This document shows positions 23,598 through 32,274 of a DNA stretch of 39,573 bases, piece by piece; the first letter of the stretch is position 1; every line of letters begins with the position of its first letter. The stretch is from an uncultured Bacteroidales bacterium. GTDB taxonomy: Bacteria; Bacteroidota; Bacteroidia; Bacteroidales; UBA932. The DNA is taken from contig CALCEJ010000144.1 of NCBI GenBank assembly GCA_937900465.1, forward strand, positions 1 to 39,573. Direction: 5' to 3'. Both the position numbers and the translations under genes were made by a program. Below the pieces are notes generated by a model. That model was not told the origin of the DNA. It made no database searches and saw nothing but the letters and a program-made list of their open reading frames with translations.

Positions 23598-26180
23598 CTA
23601 TTTTCCAGGCAGGGCCTTGACGTAGATATCCTGCTGGGGGAACGGGATTTCAATCTCGTGGGCGTTAAGGGCGTTATATACGAGTTCTTTCGCCTTGGCG
23701 GCGTAGGGTCCCTTTTCTTCGACGGAGACGAACTGCATTACGGAGAGATTGACGGAGCTGTCCCCGAAGTCCTGGAATCGTACCTGGACACCAAACTTCG
23801 GATCAACGACATCGTGACCGTACTTATCCTCCTTTCTGAGAGGTTCGAGGGCCTCGATGACAATCTTCCTGACCTCCTCCACGTCTGAGCCATATTTCAC
23901 GCCAACCGTGAAGGAGAGGAGCTCGTAGGAGTGATTCTTCGTCAGGTTCTTGAAGTTCTTGTTGAACAGGGTGCTGTTCGGGAAGGCCATCACGGCCCCG
24001 TCGGCAGCGACAATCTGGGTTGTCTGGTAGGTGATGCTGTCAACTTTTCCGCGGACGCCATCACACTCTACGTAGTCACCCACGCGAAGCCGCCCGGACA
24101 TAAGCTGTACTCCGTAGAAGAAATTGTTCAGGATATCCTTCATTGCGAAACCAAGACCCGTTGCAAGGCCTGCGCCTACAACCTTTATCGCCGCTGTAGG
24201 TATTTTCAGCAGGGCGAACAGCAAAATGACATAAATGCCCCACAGGCTTATGCCGATGACATTCCTTGCAAGGGTGAAGTTAACCTCGTTCTCCTTGATC
24301 ATCTTGCCGCCGGAAGCCTTTGTAAGCGAGCGTATCTTATACTGCCTGTAGAGGGCTTTCCCAAGGTAATTCAGGAAACGGAAGACATAGAACAGGGTTA
24401 CCACGAGAAGAATCTTCGAGAAGGAAAGGCTGATATAACCTTCAAAGTTCAGGAACGGGAACTGGGCGTACTCCTTGAAAACTCCGGTGAGGTCAAACAC
24501 GCCGGAAGCCATAAAGACGCTCAACGGGACGGAAAGAACGATCGCAATGGGAAGAAGGGCCTGCTTTATGAGCGCGTGGGGCCAGGTTACGGCTATCAAG
24601 TCTTCGTCGGACTTACCCGTCATCTCAGGATGCTCCTTGCGATAGCGGAGCTTCATCTCCTGGATATGATTCCTGTAGTAAAGGTTCAGGATATCGTAAA
24701 CAGCGTTCACGCTCTGCAGAAGCGTAAGCTGGAAGAACCACCAGATAAGCAGCTGGACACCGAGGAGTACATACCCCGCCAATGCGACGCAGGTTGTTAT
24801 CACCATCATCAGCATAGACACCCATCCGAAAACGATGTCGCTCTGGGGAAGGGCCTTGCGGTAGCGCGCAAGGGTGAAGCCCTGCCAGACGGTGAAAAGA
24901 AGCAGAATCGGAGGGAAGATGATGTTGATGAGGCTGTTGGGGATGAAGATAATCCGGAAGGAGATTATGATAAGGCACATCAGCATCGTCGGGAGATACA
25001 GGCCGATTCCCTTCTTCACGCTGTCCTCATCAACCCTGATAATCAGCGAAATGAGGATTGCGGCAAGCATCCAGGCGAACTCGACGAGTATCTTCGATGC
25101 CATTGAGAAGAAATGCTGCGTGGAGAAGGCGCTCGCGAGCATAATGGACAGGGCGAAGATAACGACGGTAGAGATAAGGGTCGTCGTGAATTTGTTTTTC
25201 ACCAGCCGCTCGCTCTTGAAAATCCTGGACCTCCGGGTCAGTACCGTCACAAGAAGGATACTCAGCGCAAGCGCCACGATGAGATAACCGAGGGCGAACA
25301 GCGAGAATCCGAGCACCATGGGCCCTCTCCACTGGCTGTTGATCCCCTGGTTTTCGCGGAGGCTGTATTTATCCTTGTAGTCGTTGGTTGCGGTTCTCCA
25401 GTAGCGCTTGAAGGATTTCAGGAGGGTGAAGTAGTCCGTCTGCCCGTCGATGAAAATCTTGCTCTGGACGGTCTTATAGCGGTCCTGGGCATAATCGTAG
25501 GCGGATTTCAGCATGCTGGCGGTCTCCTGGTAGTGAGTGCTGTCGCGGACCAGTCTCTGCTTCTGCTCCCGGCTCATAGCGAGCAGCGCCTCTGCGAAGA
25601 ACAGGCAGCTGTCGCGGTCCGCCCTGCCGACGGAATCCAGCTGGAACGTCTCCTCTTCCTCCTGTGCTCCAAAAGGACGGCGATGGGAGATTGTGAAAGC
25701 CTTCGGCGCACTGGTTCCCGCGTCAAGGACTACAACGTTTCCAAGGCTGTCGAGATACTCGACCGTCGTTGACGGCGGAAGGCTCCGCAGCGTATGGATG
25801 AGTCTGTCATACCTGTCGATGTCTATATCAAGCCGCTTCACGATCTGGTCGAATGGCATCTTCCTCGAGGAGAACTCGTCATACTGGCGGGACACCTCGT
25901 TCAGGGCATAGGTCATATCGAAGGTATAGTCCTGCTTCTGGGAATACAGCATCAGGGACAGCTCGTTGCTCTTCTGCATCATAGAAACGAGGCGGGCGTG
26001 CTGACGGTCGCCGCTACCCTTCATCCGCTGGTTCAAACGGGCGGAATTGCGGTATGTCGCGCTGAGCTCGTAACGGAGAACAGACAGGGTCTGGGCCAGG
26101 TCCTTCTCGTTAAGGACAGCGAAAACGGGAACGGCAAGGAGCAGCGCGACGGCTGCCGTCACAATGGATTTCTTCTTCAT
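23598..26180 (-). CDS. Large mechanosensitive channel, MscS family
   Basis: An 860-residue inner-membrane protein: signal peptide (MKKKSIVTAAVALLLAVPVFA), a periplasmic mostly helical domain to about residue 280, roughly ten transmembrane segments, then the MscS core. The pore-lining helix is at about 653-693 (VVGAGLATGLGFAMKDILNNFFYG), followed by the beta domain (RVGDYVECDGVRGKVDSI...) and the alpha/beta cytosolic domain to the end. This is the layout of large MscK/YbdG-like homologues, which release solutes on membrane tension. The start overlaps the stop of the thioredoxin-like gene (ATGA), making it the last gene of the series running from mfd or ppiD. Confidence 0.92.
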   Translation of the reverse strand: MKKKSIVTAAVALLLAVPVFAVLNEKDLAQTLSVLRYELSATYRNSARLNQRMKGSGDRQHARLVSMMQKSNELSLMLYSQKQDYTFDMTYALNEVSRQYDEFSSRKMPFDQIVKRLDIDIDRYDRLIHTLRSLPPSTTVEYLDSLGNVVVLDAGTSAPKAFTISHRRPFGAQEEEETFQLDSVGRADRDSCLFFAEALLAMSREQKQRLVRDSTHYQETASMLKSAYDYAQDRYKTVQSKIFIDGQTDYFTLLKSFKRYWRTATNDYKDKYSLRENQGINSQWRGPMVLGFSLFALGYLIVALALSILLVTVLTRRSRIFKSERLVKNKFTTTLISTVVIFALSIMLASAFSTQHFFSMASKILVEFAWMLAAILISLIIRVDEDSVKKGIGLYLPTMLMCLIIISFRIIFIPNSLINIIFPPILLLFTVWQGFTLARYRKALPQSDIVFGWVSMLMMVITTCVALAGYVLLGVQLLIWWFFQLTLLQSVNAVYDILNLYYRNHIQEMKLRYRKEHPEMTGKSDEDLIAVTWPHALIKQALLPIAIVLSVPLSVFMASGVFDLTGVFKEYAQFPFLNFEGYISLSFSKILLVVTLFYVFRFLNYLGKALYRQYKIRSLTKASGGKMIKENEVNFTLARNVIGISLWGIYVILLFALLKIPTAAIKVVGAGLATGLGFAMKDILNNFFYGVQLMSGRLRVGDYVECDGVRGKVDSITYQTTQIVAADGAVMAFPNSTLFNKNFKNLTKNHSYELLSFTVGVKYGSDVEEVRKIVIEALEPLRKEDKYGHDVVDPKFGVQVRFQDFGDSSVNLSVMQFVSVEEKGPYAAKAKELVYNALNAHEIEIPFPQQDIYVKALPGK

Positions 26181-27007
26181 CGGAGGGTTGTGTTTAGATA
26201 ATGAAGGACTGCGGAGACGCTCTTGTCCTTCAGGAGGACCGTCTTGTCCGCAGAGAGGAGATATACAGAGGGGATGGCGGGGATATGATACAGGGTATTG
26301 CCGCGAAGGACCATCGCCGGGTCATAAGCAAGTGTCCAGGATGAGGGGTAGTCGCCAAGGTGACTCCGCCAGGCGTCAACATCCTCGTCAATATACATAC
26401 TCAGGACAGCGGTGTCCAGAAGGACCGGATCCGCCTCAAAAGCCGCGATAAGTTCCTTGCAGGCGGTACAGTCAGGATTTCCGAAAACGAGGATGAGGGG
26501 GTCTCCCTCCACGCCGTAAAGATGCCCCTTGCGCCCGTCCGGGCCCATAAAAACAAAGTCCGCGGCCTTCGATCCCACACGGTTCATCGAGCACATCGCT
26601 TTCTCCCATTCCGGGACAATGCGTTCCGGAGAGCCCTCCGGATACATCTCGCATACCACGCTGACAAAAGGAAGGTAAAGGTCTTCGTCCCTCAGCGGTG
26701 AGGCTCCGTCAAAAAGATATTTCCTGACGAGGGAGACAATCTCCGGAACGTCCTTCGAGCCGGGATTGGAAGCGTGAAAGGCGGCAAGTCTCAGGGCGTA
26801 CTGTTCAATAGTCCTGATTCCTTCTGAAAGGGGACCGCCTTCCGCGAGGTTGACGATTACGCTGACCTCCGTTTCAAGGTCATCCTGAGGTTGAGGAGGC
26901 GGAGAAGACGGGCTCTTCTGTCGGGAGCGGCCGGCGCAGGAACAAACGACGGCGGCGGCAATGAGTATCGCCGTCGCCGTCAATATTCCGTTCCTTAATG
27001 TGGCCAC
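26177..27007 (-). CDS. Thioredoxin-like lipoprotein with DUF5106-type N-terminus
   Basis: A 276-residue lipoprotein (lipobox VCSC, Cys24). The N-terminal helical part (about 40-140) resembles the DUF5106 domain, which in Bacteroidota precedes AhpC/TlpA-type thioredoxin folds. The C-terminal half has the thioredoxin core with the active-site CTAC (Cys180, Cys183) in FGNPDCTACKEL and a likely cis-proline in IPAIPSVYLL. It probably acts as a thiol-disulfide oxidoreductase on the periplasmic side of a membrane; partner unknown. It lies 6 nt after ychF and overlaps the mscS-family gene by 4 nt. Confidence 0.85.
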   Translation of the reverse strand: MATLRNGILTATAILIAAAVVCSCAGRSRQKSPSSPPPQPQDDLETEVSVIVNLAEGGPLSEGIRTIEQYALRLAAFHASNPGSKDVPEIVSLVRKYLFDGASPLRDEDLYLPFVSVVCEMYPEGSPERIVPEWEKAMCSMNRVGSKAADFVFMGPDGRKGHLYGVEGDPLILVFGNPDCTACKELIAAFEADPVLLDTAVLSMYIDEDVDAWRSHLGDYPSSWTLAYDPAMVLRGNTLYHIPAIPSVYLLSADKTVLLKDKSVSAVLHYLNTTLR

Positions 27008-27013
27008 AGGGAA

Positions 27014-28117
27014 TTACACGTTGAAAAGGAAATGCATGATGTCTCCGTCCTCCACGACGTAGTCCTTTCCTTCGATGCCCATCTTGCCGGCGGCACGTAC
27101 CGCCGCTTCCGTCTTGTAGGTTACGAAATCATCGTACTTTATTACCTCCGCGCGGATAAATCCGCGTTCGAAGTCCGTATGGATCACTCCGGCAGCCTTC
27201 GGGGCCTTGTCTCCCTTACGGATTGTCCAGGCGCGGCACTCGTCCGCCCCGGCCGTAAAGAAGGTCTGGAGATTGAGAAGATGGTATGCTCCCTGAATGA
27301 GACGGACGACTCCGGATTCTTCGAGGCCAAGCTCCTGAAGGAACATCTGGCGGTCATCGTAATCCTCGATTTCAGCTATCTCAGACTCTGTTTTTGCCGC
27401 GATTACAAGAATCTCCGCATTCTCGTCCTTAACCGCCTCGCGGACGGCCTCAACATACGCGTTGCCGGATGCAGCGGATGCGTCATCCACGTTGCAAACA
27501 TACATTACCGGCTTATTCGTCAGAAGGAGAAGATCCTTTGCGAACTGTTCCTCTTCCGCATTTTCGGGCGTGACGGTCCGGGCGCTGTGGCCCTGCTCCA
27601 GGGCGGCGCGGTAGCGAAGAAGGAGAGAGAGAAGTTTCTTCGCCTCCTTGTCGCCTCCCGTAGTTGCCTGCTTTTCAACCTTTTTTATCCGGTTTTCAAC
27701 CGTCTCAAGGTCTTTTATCTGGAGCTCCAGGTCCACAATCTCCTTATCGCGGACCGGGTCGATGCTGCCGTCGACGTGGACAATGTTTCCGTCGTCGAAA
27801 CAGCGCAGCACGTGAAGAATCGCATCCGTCTCGCGGATGTTTGCAAGGAACTGGTTGCCGAGTCCCTCCCCTCTGGATGCGCCCTTGACAAGTCCTGCGA
27901 TGTCGACTATCTCAACTGTTGCGGGAATAGTCCTCTTGGGCTTGCATATCTCTGTAAGGACTTCGAGCCTTCTGTCGGGAACGTTGGTTGACCCGACATT
28001 AGGCTCGATAGTGCAGAAGGGAAAGTTGGCGCTCTGGGCACGCCCTGAACTGATGCAGTTGAAGAGCGTGGACTTGCCTACGTTAGGCAGGCCTACTATT
28101 CCACAGCGGAGTGCCAT
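27014..28117 (-). CDS. ychF: Ribosome-associated ATPase YchF (OLA1 family)
   Basis: This 367-residue Obg-related P-loop protein prefers ATP and is linked to ribosomes and stress responses. P-loop GLPNVGKST is near residues 9-17, then NFPFCTIEPNVG and DIAGLVKGASRGEGLGNQFL (G3 and switch II), with NVDD in place of the GTP-selecting NKxD, as expected for the family. A coiled-coil insert (about 130-170) and a C-terminal TGS domain (ending DYVVEDGDIMHFLFNV) complete it. Normal length. It starts 12 nt after the ppiD stop. Confidence 0.97.
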   Translation of the reverse strand: MALRCGIVGLPNVGKSTLFNCISSGRAQSANFPFCTIEPNVGSTNVPDRRLEVLTEICKPKRTIPATVEIVDIAGLVKGASRGEGLGNQFLANIRETDAILHVLRCFDDGNIVHVDGSIDPVRDKEIVDLELQIKDLETVENRIKKVEKQATTGGDKEAKKLLSLLLRYRAALEQGHSARTVTPENAEEEQFAKDLLLLTNKPVMYVCNVDDASAASGNAYVEAVREAVKDENAEILVIAAKTESEIAEIEDYDDRQMFLQELGLEESGVVRLIQGAYHLLNLQTFFTAGADECRAWTIRKGDKAPKAAGVIHTDFERGFIRAEVIKYDDFVTYKTEAAVRAAGKMGIEGKDYVVEDGDIMHFLFNV

Positions 28118-28129
28118 ACTCCGTAACTG

Positions 28130-30232
28130 TTAATAGAAACGCTCGCGGTTGTCCTCAGTGTCGGTACCTTCCTGCATAATGGACATCAGGCGGTATGCGG
28201 CAAGCTGGGCGAAGCGATTGTGATAAGTGGCGGCGTCATCCTCCGTGAAGTGAGACTCCACGGTACGGCCGGAAACATTGAACACATACACTCCGGTGTT
28301 TCCTGCGACAGGACCGGTAAGTACATTCTCGGGAGCGCCTGAGACAGCTCCGACGAACTTGCTGTCGAGTCCTCCGTAGTAGGACATCGTGGCGAAGGAG
28401 ACTTCGTCATTGTGGCTGATGGTGGTTCCGAGCGCGTCTGCGATGGACTGGAGGTCTGTGAGGCCTTCAATCCTCTCACGGACGGCAGCGACCTGCTTCT
28501 CAGCGGCCTTGTCAGCATAGAGGGTGTTCTCAATGTAGGAAGAGACCTGTGAGACGGGGGCGTAACCCTTCTTGTGGACGTCCTTGAGGGCGGCGACGAA
28601 GAAGTAGTTCTGGTCCACGGTGATGATGCTGGAGGCGGTACCGGGCTTTGCATCGAACGCCCAGCGGGTGACAGCCTTTGCCCTCTTTATCGTTCCGTAG
28701 GTATCAGTTCCTTCGTTGATTGTAAGAGGGTGGGCATAATGACCGGCGGAAGTGCAGGCGGCGGCGAAGTCTTCATACTTGCCGTTTGAAAGGGATGCCA
28801 GGTTGTTCGCCTTGTTGTATGCTTCGTTTGCCGTCTCTGAAGAAGCGACGGTCTCCGCGTGGAATACGGCGACTTTCTTCTTCTGGACGGGAGCGGTTGT
28901 CTTTGTAACCTCGAGAACATAGGAAAGGGCGCCGTTAGTGACAGCGTAAGGCTTGTTCTTAGGGGCTACGAGAAGGCTCTGGAGACCGCTTCCGCGAAGA
29001 GCGGACTGGGTCAGCCATCCAAGGTTTCCGATCTCGCCGTCAGCGGCGGAGTTCTTGTCGATGGAGAATTCTTCAGCAAGTGCGGAGAAGTTCGCTCCCC
29101 TCTTTCCAAGCACGTTGACAAGGGAGTCTGCGGTGTTGCGGGCACCTGCGCCGCGAAGGACGATGTAACGGACGTATACGGAATCCGGGACGGCAGCCGT
29201 CTCCATAATCCTGGCTGCCATAAAGTCATCGCCGGCACGGACGACGGGGGAGACTCCGGAGCGGTTGGCGCTTACCCAGCTGTCAATCTCGCTGTTGACA
29301 GATGCAAGCTCACCGGCTTTGTACCAAAGCTCGTCATAAGTGGTGACGGAGTTGTTTCTCTGAAGGAACTGGCGGACGTTTTCGGTAGTGCCGAACTCGT
29401 CATAAAGAGCGGCGAATGCTTCGTTTGCTGCTGCGACATCCTCAGCGGAAGGCTTGACCTCGAACACCACGTATTCAATGTCGCGGGTTTCCTTGGGCTG
29501 GGAGAACTGCTCCTTATGGGCCTTGTAGTAGTCCTTGATTTCCTTGGAGGAGACGGTTACGGTCGTGTCACGGGTATAGGTGAAGGGGACGGTCACGAAG
29601 TCCACGGAGGAAACGGTGTTGTTGTCCGCAATCATCCGGGCCTGCTCCGCGTCGTTCTGGAAATCAGCCGCAAGCATAAGGGCGTTGTACTTCTCGTGGT
29701 AGCGGGCGGATACCACCTGCTCCATAAGGAAGTCCCAAAGGAGGCTGAGGCGGCCGGTCTCGTCGACTTCCTTCTGATCGAGGAACTCGCGGAGGGCGTC
29801 GGGGGAGAACTGGGCGTTCTCAGTTGCGAAAATACCGGACTGGACAAGCACGGGGGAGGTGTTTTCCTCGCCCATAAGGCCGAGGAGTTCGTCCTTTTCG
29901 ACGTAGATGCCGGCCTTGTTGGCCTGGGCGATGAACATCCTGCTGTCAAGGAGGGAGTTCCAGGCGAGGTCACGGACCTGCTTCTGGGCCTCTTCAGAGT
30001 TTGCGCTGGCTCCGTTGAGCATTTCGAACACTGCGGAATACCTTGCAACCTCGCTCTCGAATTCGGTATAGGAGATACCCTTGCCTTCGATTCTTCCTAC
30101 GTCATACTTGGAAGAAATGGACTGGATAGTCTGAATGACCTGACTGGGGTCGATGATGAACAGCAAAAGGGGAAGGGCCACCGCGATGGAAAGCCAGATA
30201 CCCCACTTGCGAAGTTTCTCTAAAACTGCCAT
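28130..30232 (-). CDS. PpiD/SurA-like periplasmic peptidyl-prolyl isomerase
   Basis: A 700-residue membrane-anchored foldase. One transmembrane helix near residues 11-28 (GIWLSIAVALPLLLFII) anchors it in the inner membrane. A SurA_N-type chaperone domain follows (about 45-250, with the YTEFESEVARY and LAWNSLLDSRMFIAQANKAGI segments), then a parvulin-like domain (about 352-450: VRYIVLR..., FSALAEEFSID, GEIGNLGWLTQS), and a second, poorly conserved region to the C-terminus. It likely helps folding of exported and outer-membrane proteins. A candidate promoter lies in the 57-bp gap before it. The long open frame on the opposite strand has no independent support. Confidence 0.9.
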   Translation of the reverse strand: MAVLEKLRKWGIWLSIAVALPLLLFIIDPSQVIQTIQSISSKYDVGRIEGKGISYTEFESEVARYSAVFEMLNGASANSEEAQKQVRDLAWNSLLDSRMFIAQANKAGIYVEKDELLGLMGEENTSPVLVQSGIFATENAQFSPDALREFLDQKEVDETGRLSLLWDFLMEQVVSARYHEKYNALMLAADFQNDAEQARMIADNNTVSSVDFVTVPFTYTRDTTVTVSSKEIKDYYKAHKEQFSQPKETRDIEYVVFEVKPSAEDVAAANEAFAALYDEFGTTENVRQFLQRNNSVTTYDELWYKAGELASVNSEIDSWVSANRSGVSPVVRAGDDFMAARIMETAAVPDSVYVRYIVLRGAGARNTADSLVNVLGKRGANFSALAEEFSIDKNSAADGEIGNLGWLTQSALRGSGLQSLLVAPKNKPYAVTNGALSYVLEVTKTTAPVQKKKVAVFHAETVASSETANEAYNKANNLASLSNGKYEDFAAACTSAGHYAHPLTINEGTDTYGTIKRAKAVTRWAFDAKPGTASSIITVDQNYFFVAALKDVHKKGYAPVSQVSSYIENTLYADKAAEKQVAAVRERIEGLTDLQSIADALGTTISHNDEVSFATMSYYGGLDSKFVGAVSGAPENVLTGPVAGNTGVYVFNVSGRTVESHFTEDDAATYHNRFAQLAAYRLMSIMQEGTDTEDNRERFY

Positions 30233-30268
30233 TTTATCTTACTTTTATAGTTTTTTCAAATAAGGGTG

Positions 30269-30300
30269 CGAAGATAGTTATTTTTTTCTTTATCTCCCAA
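30269..30300 (-). promoter_or_regulatory. Putative promoter for the ppiD-like gene
   Basis: On the minus strand TTG (30300-30298) and TATCTTCG (30276-30269, one mismatch to TAnnTTTG) are 21 bp apart. The leader to ATG 30232 is about 30 nt, A-rich and without a Shine-Dalgarno sequence. It overlaps the end of the LptC-like gene, so it would be an internal promoter of the series. Confidence 0.45.
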
Positions 30301-30910
30301 GAGGACCGATAAAATTAACCGAATCAATCTGAACCTTGGTCGTATCCTGCACCACGACTCCGTAGCTGTCGAAGGGACGGAGTATGATAGAATTGCGCGC
30401 CATTTCGTCCGACTGCATTCCGTATCCCTGCATATATCCGGAGGGTGAATACATCTTGACGTAGCTGTCTGTATATATTTCTTTTTTGGACTGGTCCCAG
30501 TAAATCGTATCCGTCTCCATCGTCTCCTGCTTGACTATGTTACGGATGCGGACGTTTCCGAAAGCGGACCATTTCTCCGTTTCGGTACGGCGGTCGTGAC
30601 GGGCGGCATCGGCCTTGATCAGGGTTTCGAGGACGCCGTCCTCCGCGTATCCATACACGGAAATGCCCTCCGGGAACAGGTCGAAAGCGGTTGTGTCGCC
30701 TTCGTATACCTCCATTCTGGGGGCTTCCACCCTCATCTTTACCCGTCCGTTCTCGCTTTGGACGAAGAACATGCTGTCAACGGTCTGGACAGGGTGAGAG
30801 TGAAGGTCGATGGCTTCCGCCTGGCCCAGTCTTGCCTTGCAGGAATATACGATGAAAGCAACCGCCGCAGCGGTTGCCATCATCTTCAATATTCCGGTAT
30901 GGCGTTCCAC
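30290..30910 (-). CDS. lptC: LptC-like LPS export lipoprotein
   Basis: A 206-residue protein with a lipoprotein-like N-terminus (lipobox VYSC, Cys24) and a beta-jellyroll pattern typical of LptC/OstA-like proteins: repeated pairs such as RVKMRVEAPRMEVYEGDTTAFDLF, GVLETLIKADAARHD and KEIYTDSYVKMYSPSGYMQGYGM. LptC carries lipopolysaccharide from the LptBFG transporter to LptA. Start is GTG at 30910, 3 nt after the TPR gene's stop; the next internal ATG (30883) would remove the positively charged n-region. GGGAG lies directly against the GTG. Other lpt genes are not in the window. Confidence 0.82.
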   Translation of the reverse strand: MERHTGILKMMATAAAVAFIVYSCKARLGQAEAIDLHSHPVQTVDSMFFVQSENGRVKMRVEAPRMEVYEGDTTAFDLFPEGISVYGYAEDGVLETLIKADAARHDRRTETEKWSAFGNVRIRNIVKQETMETDTIYWDQSKKEIYTDSYVKMYSPSGYMQGYGMQSDEMARNSIILRPFDSYGVVVQDTTKVQIDSVNFIGPLGR

Positions 30911-30913
30911 TCC

Positions 30914-32257
30914 CTACTTGCTCACGCGGACAGTCGTGGTTGCGCTCAGGCCACCGCAGCTGACGGTGTAGGACTGGCCTGCGGAGAGGTCATACATAAA
31001 GATTTCGCTGGCCTCAGGGTAGTTGCGGGAGACGTTCGCGATGGACGCGGCTGCGTTGTCAGCAAGGCTTTCGTCCGCATTACGGGCTTTCACATAGTAG
31101 TCTGTCGCTGCCCAGTAGCGCGCATACTTGTCAACGTCATCGACGCAGGACGCGGAGGCCCAGAGGTTTCCGAGTATCATATATGCCCTTCCTGCGTATC
31201 CGTAGCCAAGGTCGACTGCCTTACGGGCCGCTTCTGCGGCTTTTGCGCGGAGACCGTTGGAGTATGCGAAGTTCGCGAGGGTATAGTAGTACTGGGCGTC
31301 AGTCTCGTCGTCGGACTCCTCGTAAGCGATTGCCTCCTCGAGATAATGGACTGCCTCCTGAGTGTGTCCACGGGATGCGTTCAGCATATACAGTCCGTAT
31401 GCGGAACGATAGGAAGGATCGTTCTTGTGCAGGCTCGTGACGGCGCGGAAGTACAGGTCGTTGGAGGTGCAGCCTTCTGCGGAGTTCATAAGCTTCACGA
31501 TATTCTGGAGAAGGGATATGTTCTCAGGATCCGCATCGTAGCGGGGGCCGAAGATCGCAAGGAGGTTGTCGCAGCTTGCCACCTTGGAATCCGCGAAGAG
31601 GCTCTCTATCGCAGCCTTTGCGTTGGCGTCGTCCTCAGCCTCTTTCTCATTCTTTGCAACGGCTGTGGTGATATCCTCAGTCACGATGTCGTAAACCCTG
31701 ATGACATCATCGGCAGTAAGTTCTCCGTCCCTGTAGAGGTTGATGGAGGACTGGAGGTAGTTCACGAGGATATTGCTGGTTGTCTCGTTGCCAAGCTCCG
31801 CGGTGATTGCGCCCAGGTTGTCATACAGGTAACGGCTGTCCGCGTTGCGGTAGTTGATCATATACTGACCCTTGTTGTTGAGGATCGTCGCCTTCTGGCT
31901 CTTTCCCTTGAGGTTGGGATAGAAAATAAGGCGCTGGTCCTGGAGGGTAAGAAGGCTGTCAATGAGCGCCTCTGCGTACTCGGGATTCTTGCGGCGGTTG
32001 CGGTCTATCTCCCTCTTGAGAAGGGTTGAGCCGTGGATGAACATATTCTGGGATGCAGTGCCGGGGCATATTGCGTATGCCTTCCTCCAGTTAGGGAGGG
32101 CGGAATCAAAGTTCTTCTGCTTATAATACTCCTGATAGTAGGAAAGGTATATCAGGCACTGTGCGCTGTCCGGTCCGAACTTACCCTGTGCGGAGGCGGT
32201 GAAAACGCTTCCGAAGGTAACGAAGACGGCGGAGATCAAAATAGCAAGTCTTTTCAT
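30914..32257 (-). CDS. Exported tetratricopeptide-repeat protein
   Basis: A 447-residue protein with a signal peptide (about 1-23, ending ASAQ) and helical repeats. TPR-like units are clearest near residues 38-75 (YYKQKNFDSALPNWRKAYAICP) and 290-390 (GHTQEAVHYLEEAIAYEES, QYYYTLANFAYSNGLRAKAAEAARKAVDLGYG). The C-terminus (SAGQSYTVSCGGLSATTTVRVSK) is a short beta segment. Lying between an outer-membrane barrel gene and lptC, it is probably a periplasmic scaffold in envelope assembly, by context only. The long plus-strand frame opposite it is a shadow. Confidence 0.85.
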   Translation of the reverse strand: MKRLAILISAVFVTFGSVFTASAQGKFGPDSAQCLIYLSYYQEYYKQKNFDSALPNWRKAYAICPGTASQNMFIHGSTLLKREIDRNRRKNPEYAEALIDSLLTLQDQRLIFYPNLKGKSQKATILNNKGQYMINYRNADSRYLYDNLGAITAELGNETTSNILVNYLQSSINLYRDGELTADDVIRVYDIVTEDITTAVAKNEKEAEDDANAKAAIESLFADSKVASCDNLLAIFGPRYDADPENISLLQNIVKLMNSAEGCTSNDLYFRAVTSLHKNDPSYRSAYGLYMLNASRGHTQEAVHYLEEAIAYEESDDETDAQYYYTLANFAYSNGLRAKAAEAARKAVDLGYGYAGRAYMILGNLWASASCVDDVDKYARYWAATDYYVKARNADESLADNAAASIANVSRNYPEASEIFMYDLSAGQSYTVSCGGLSATTTVRVSK

Positions 32258-32274
32258 ATCTGTTGCATTTTTTG

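Noticed and set aside
28859..30223. 454-codon plus-strand open frame
   Set aside because: Antisense shadow of the PpiD-like gene; Gly/Val/Leu-rich composition, no promoter, no recognisable domain.
30596..32029. 477-codon plus-strand open frame
   Set aside because: Antisense to the LptC-like and TPR genes; arises from codon bias on the coding strand and has no independent motif.
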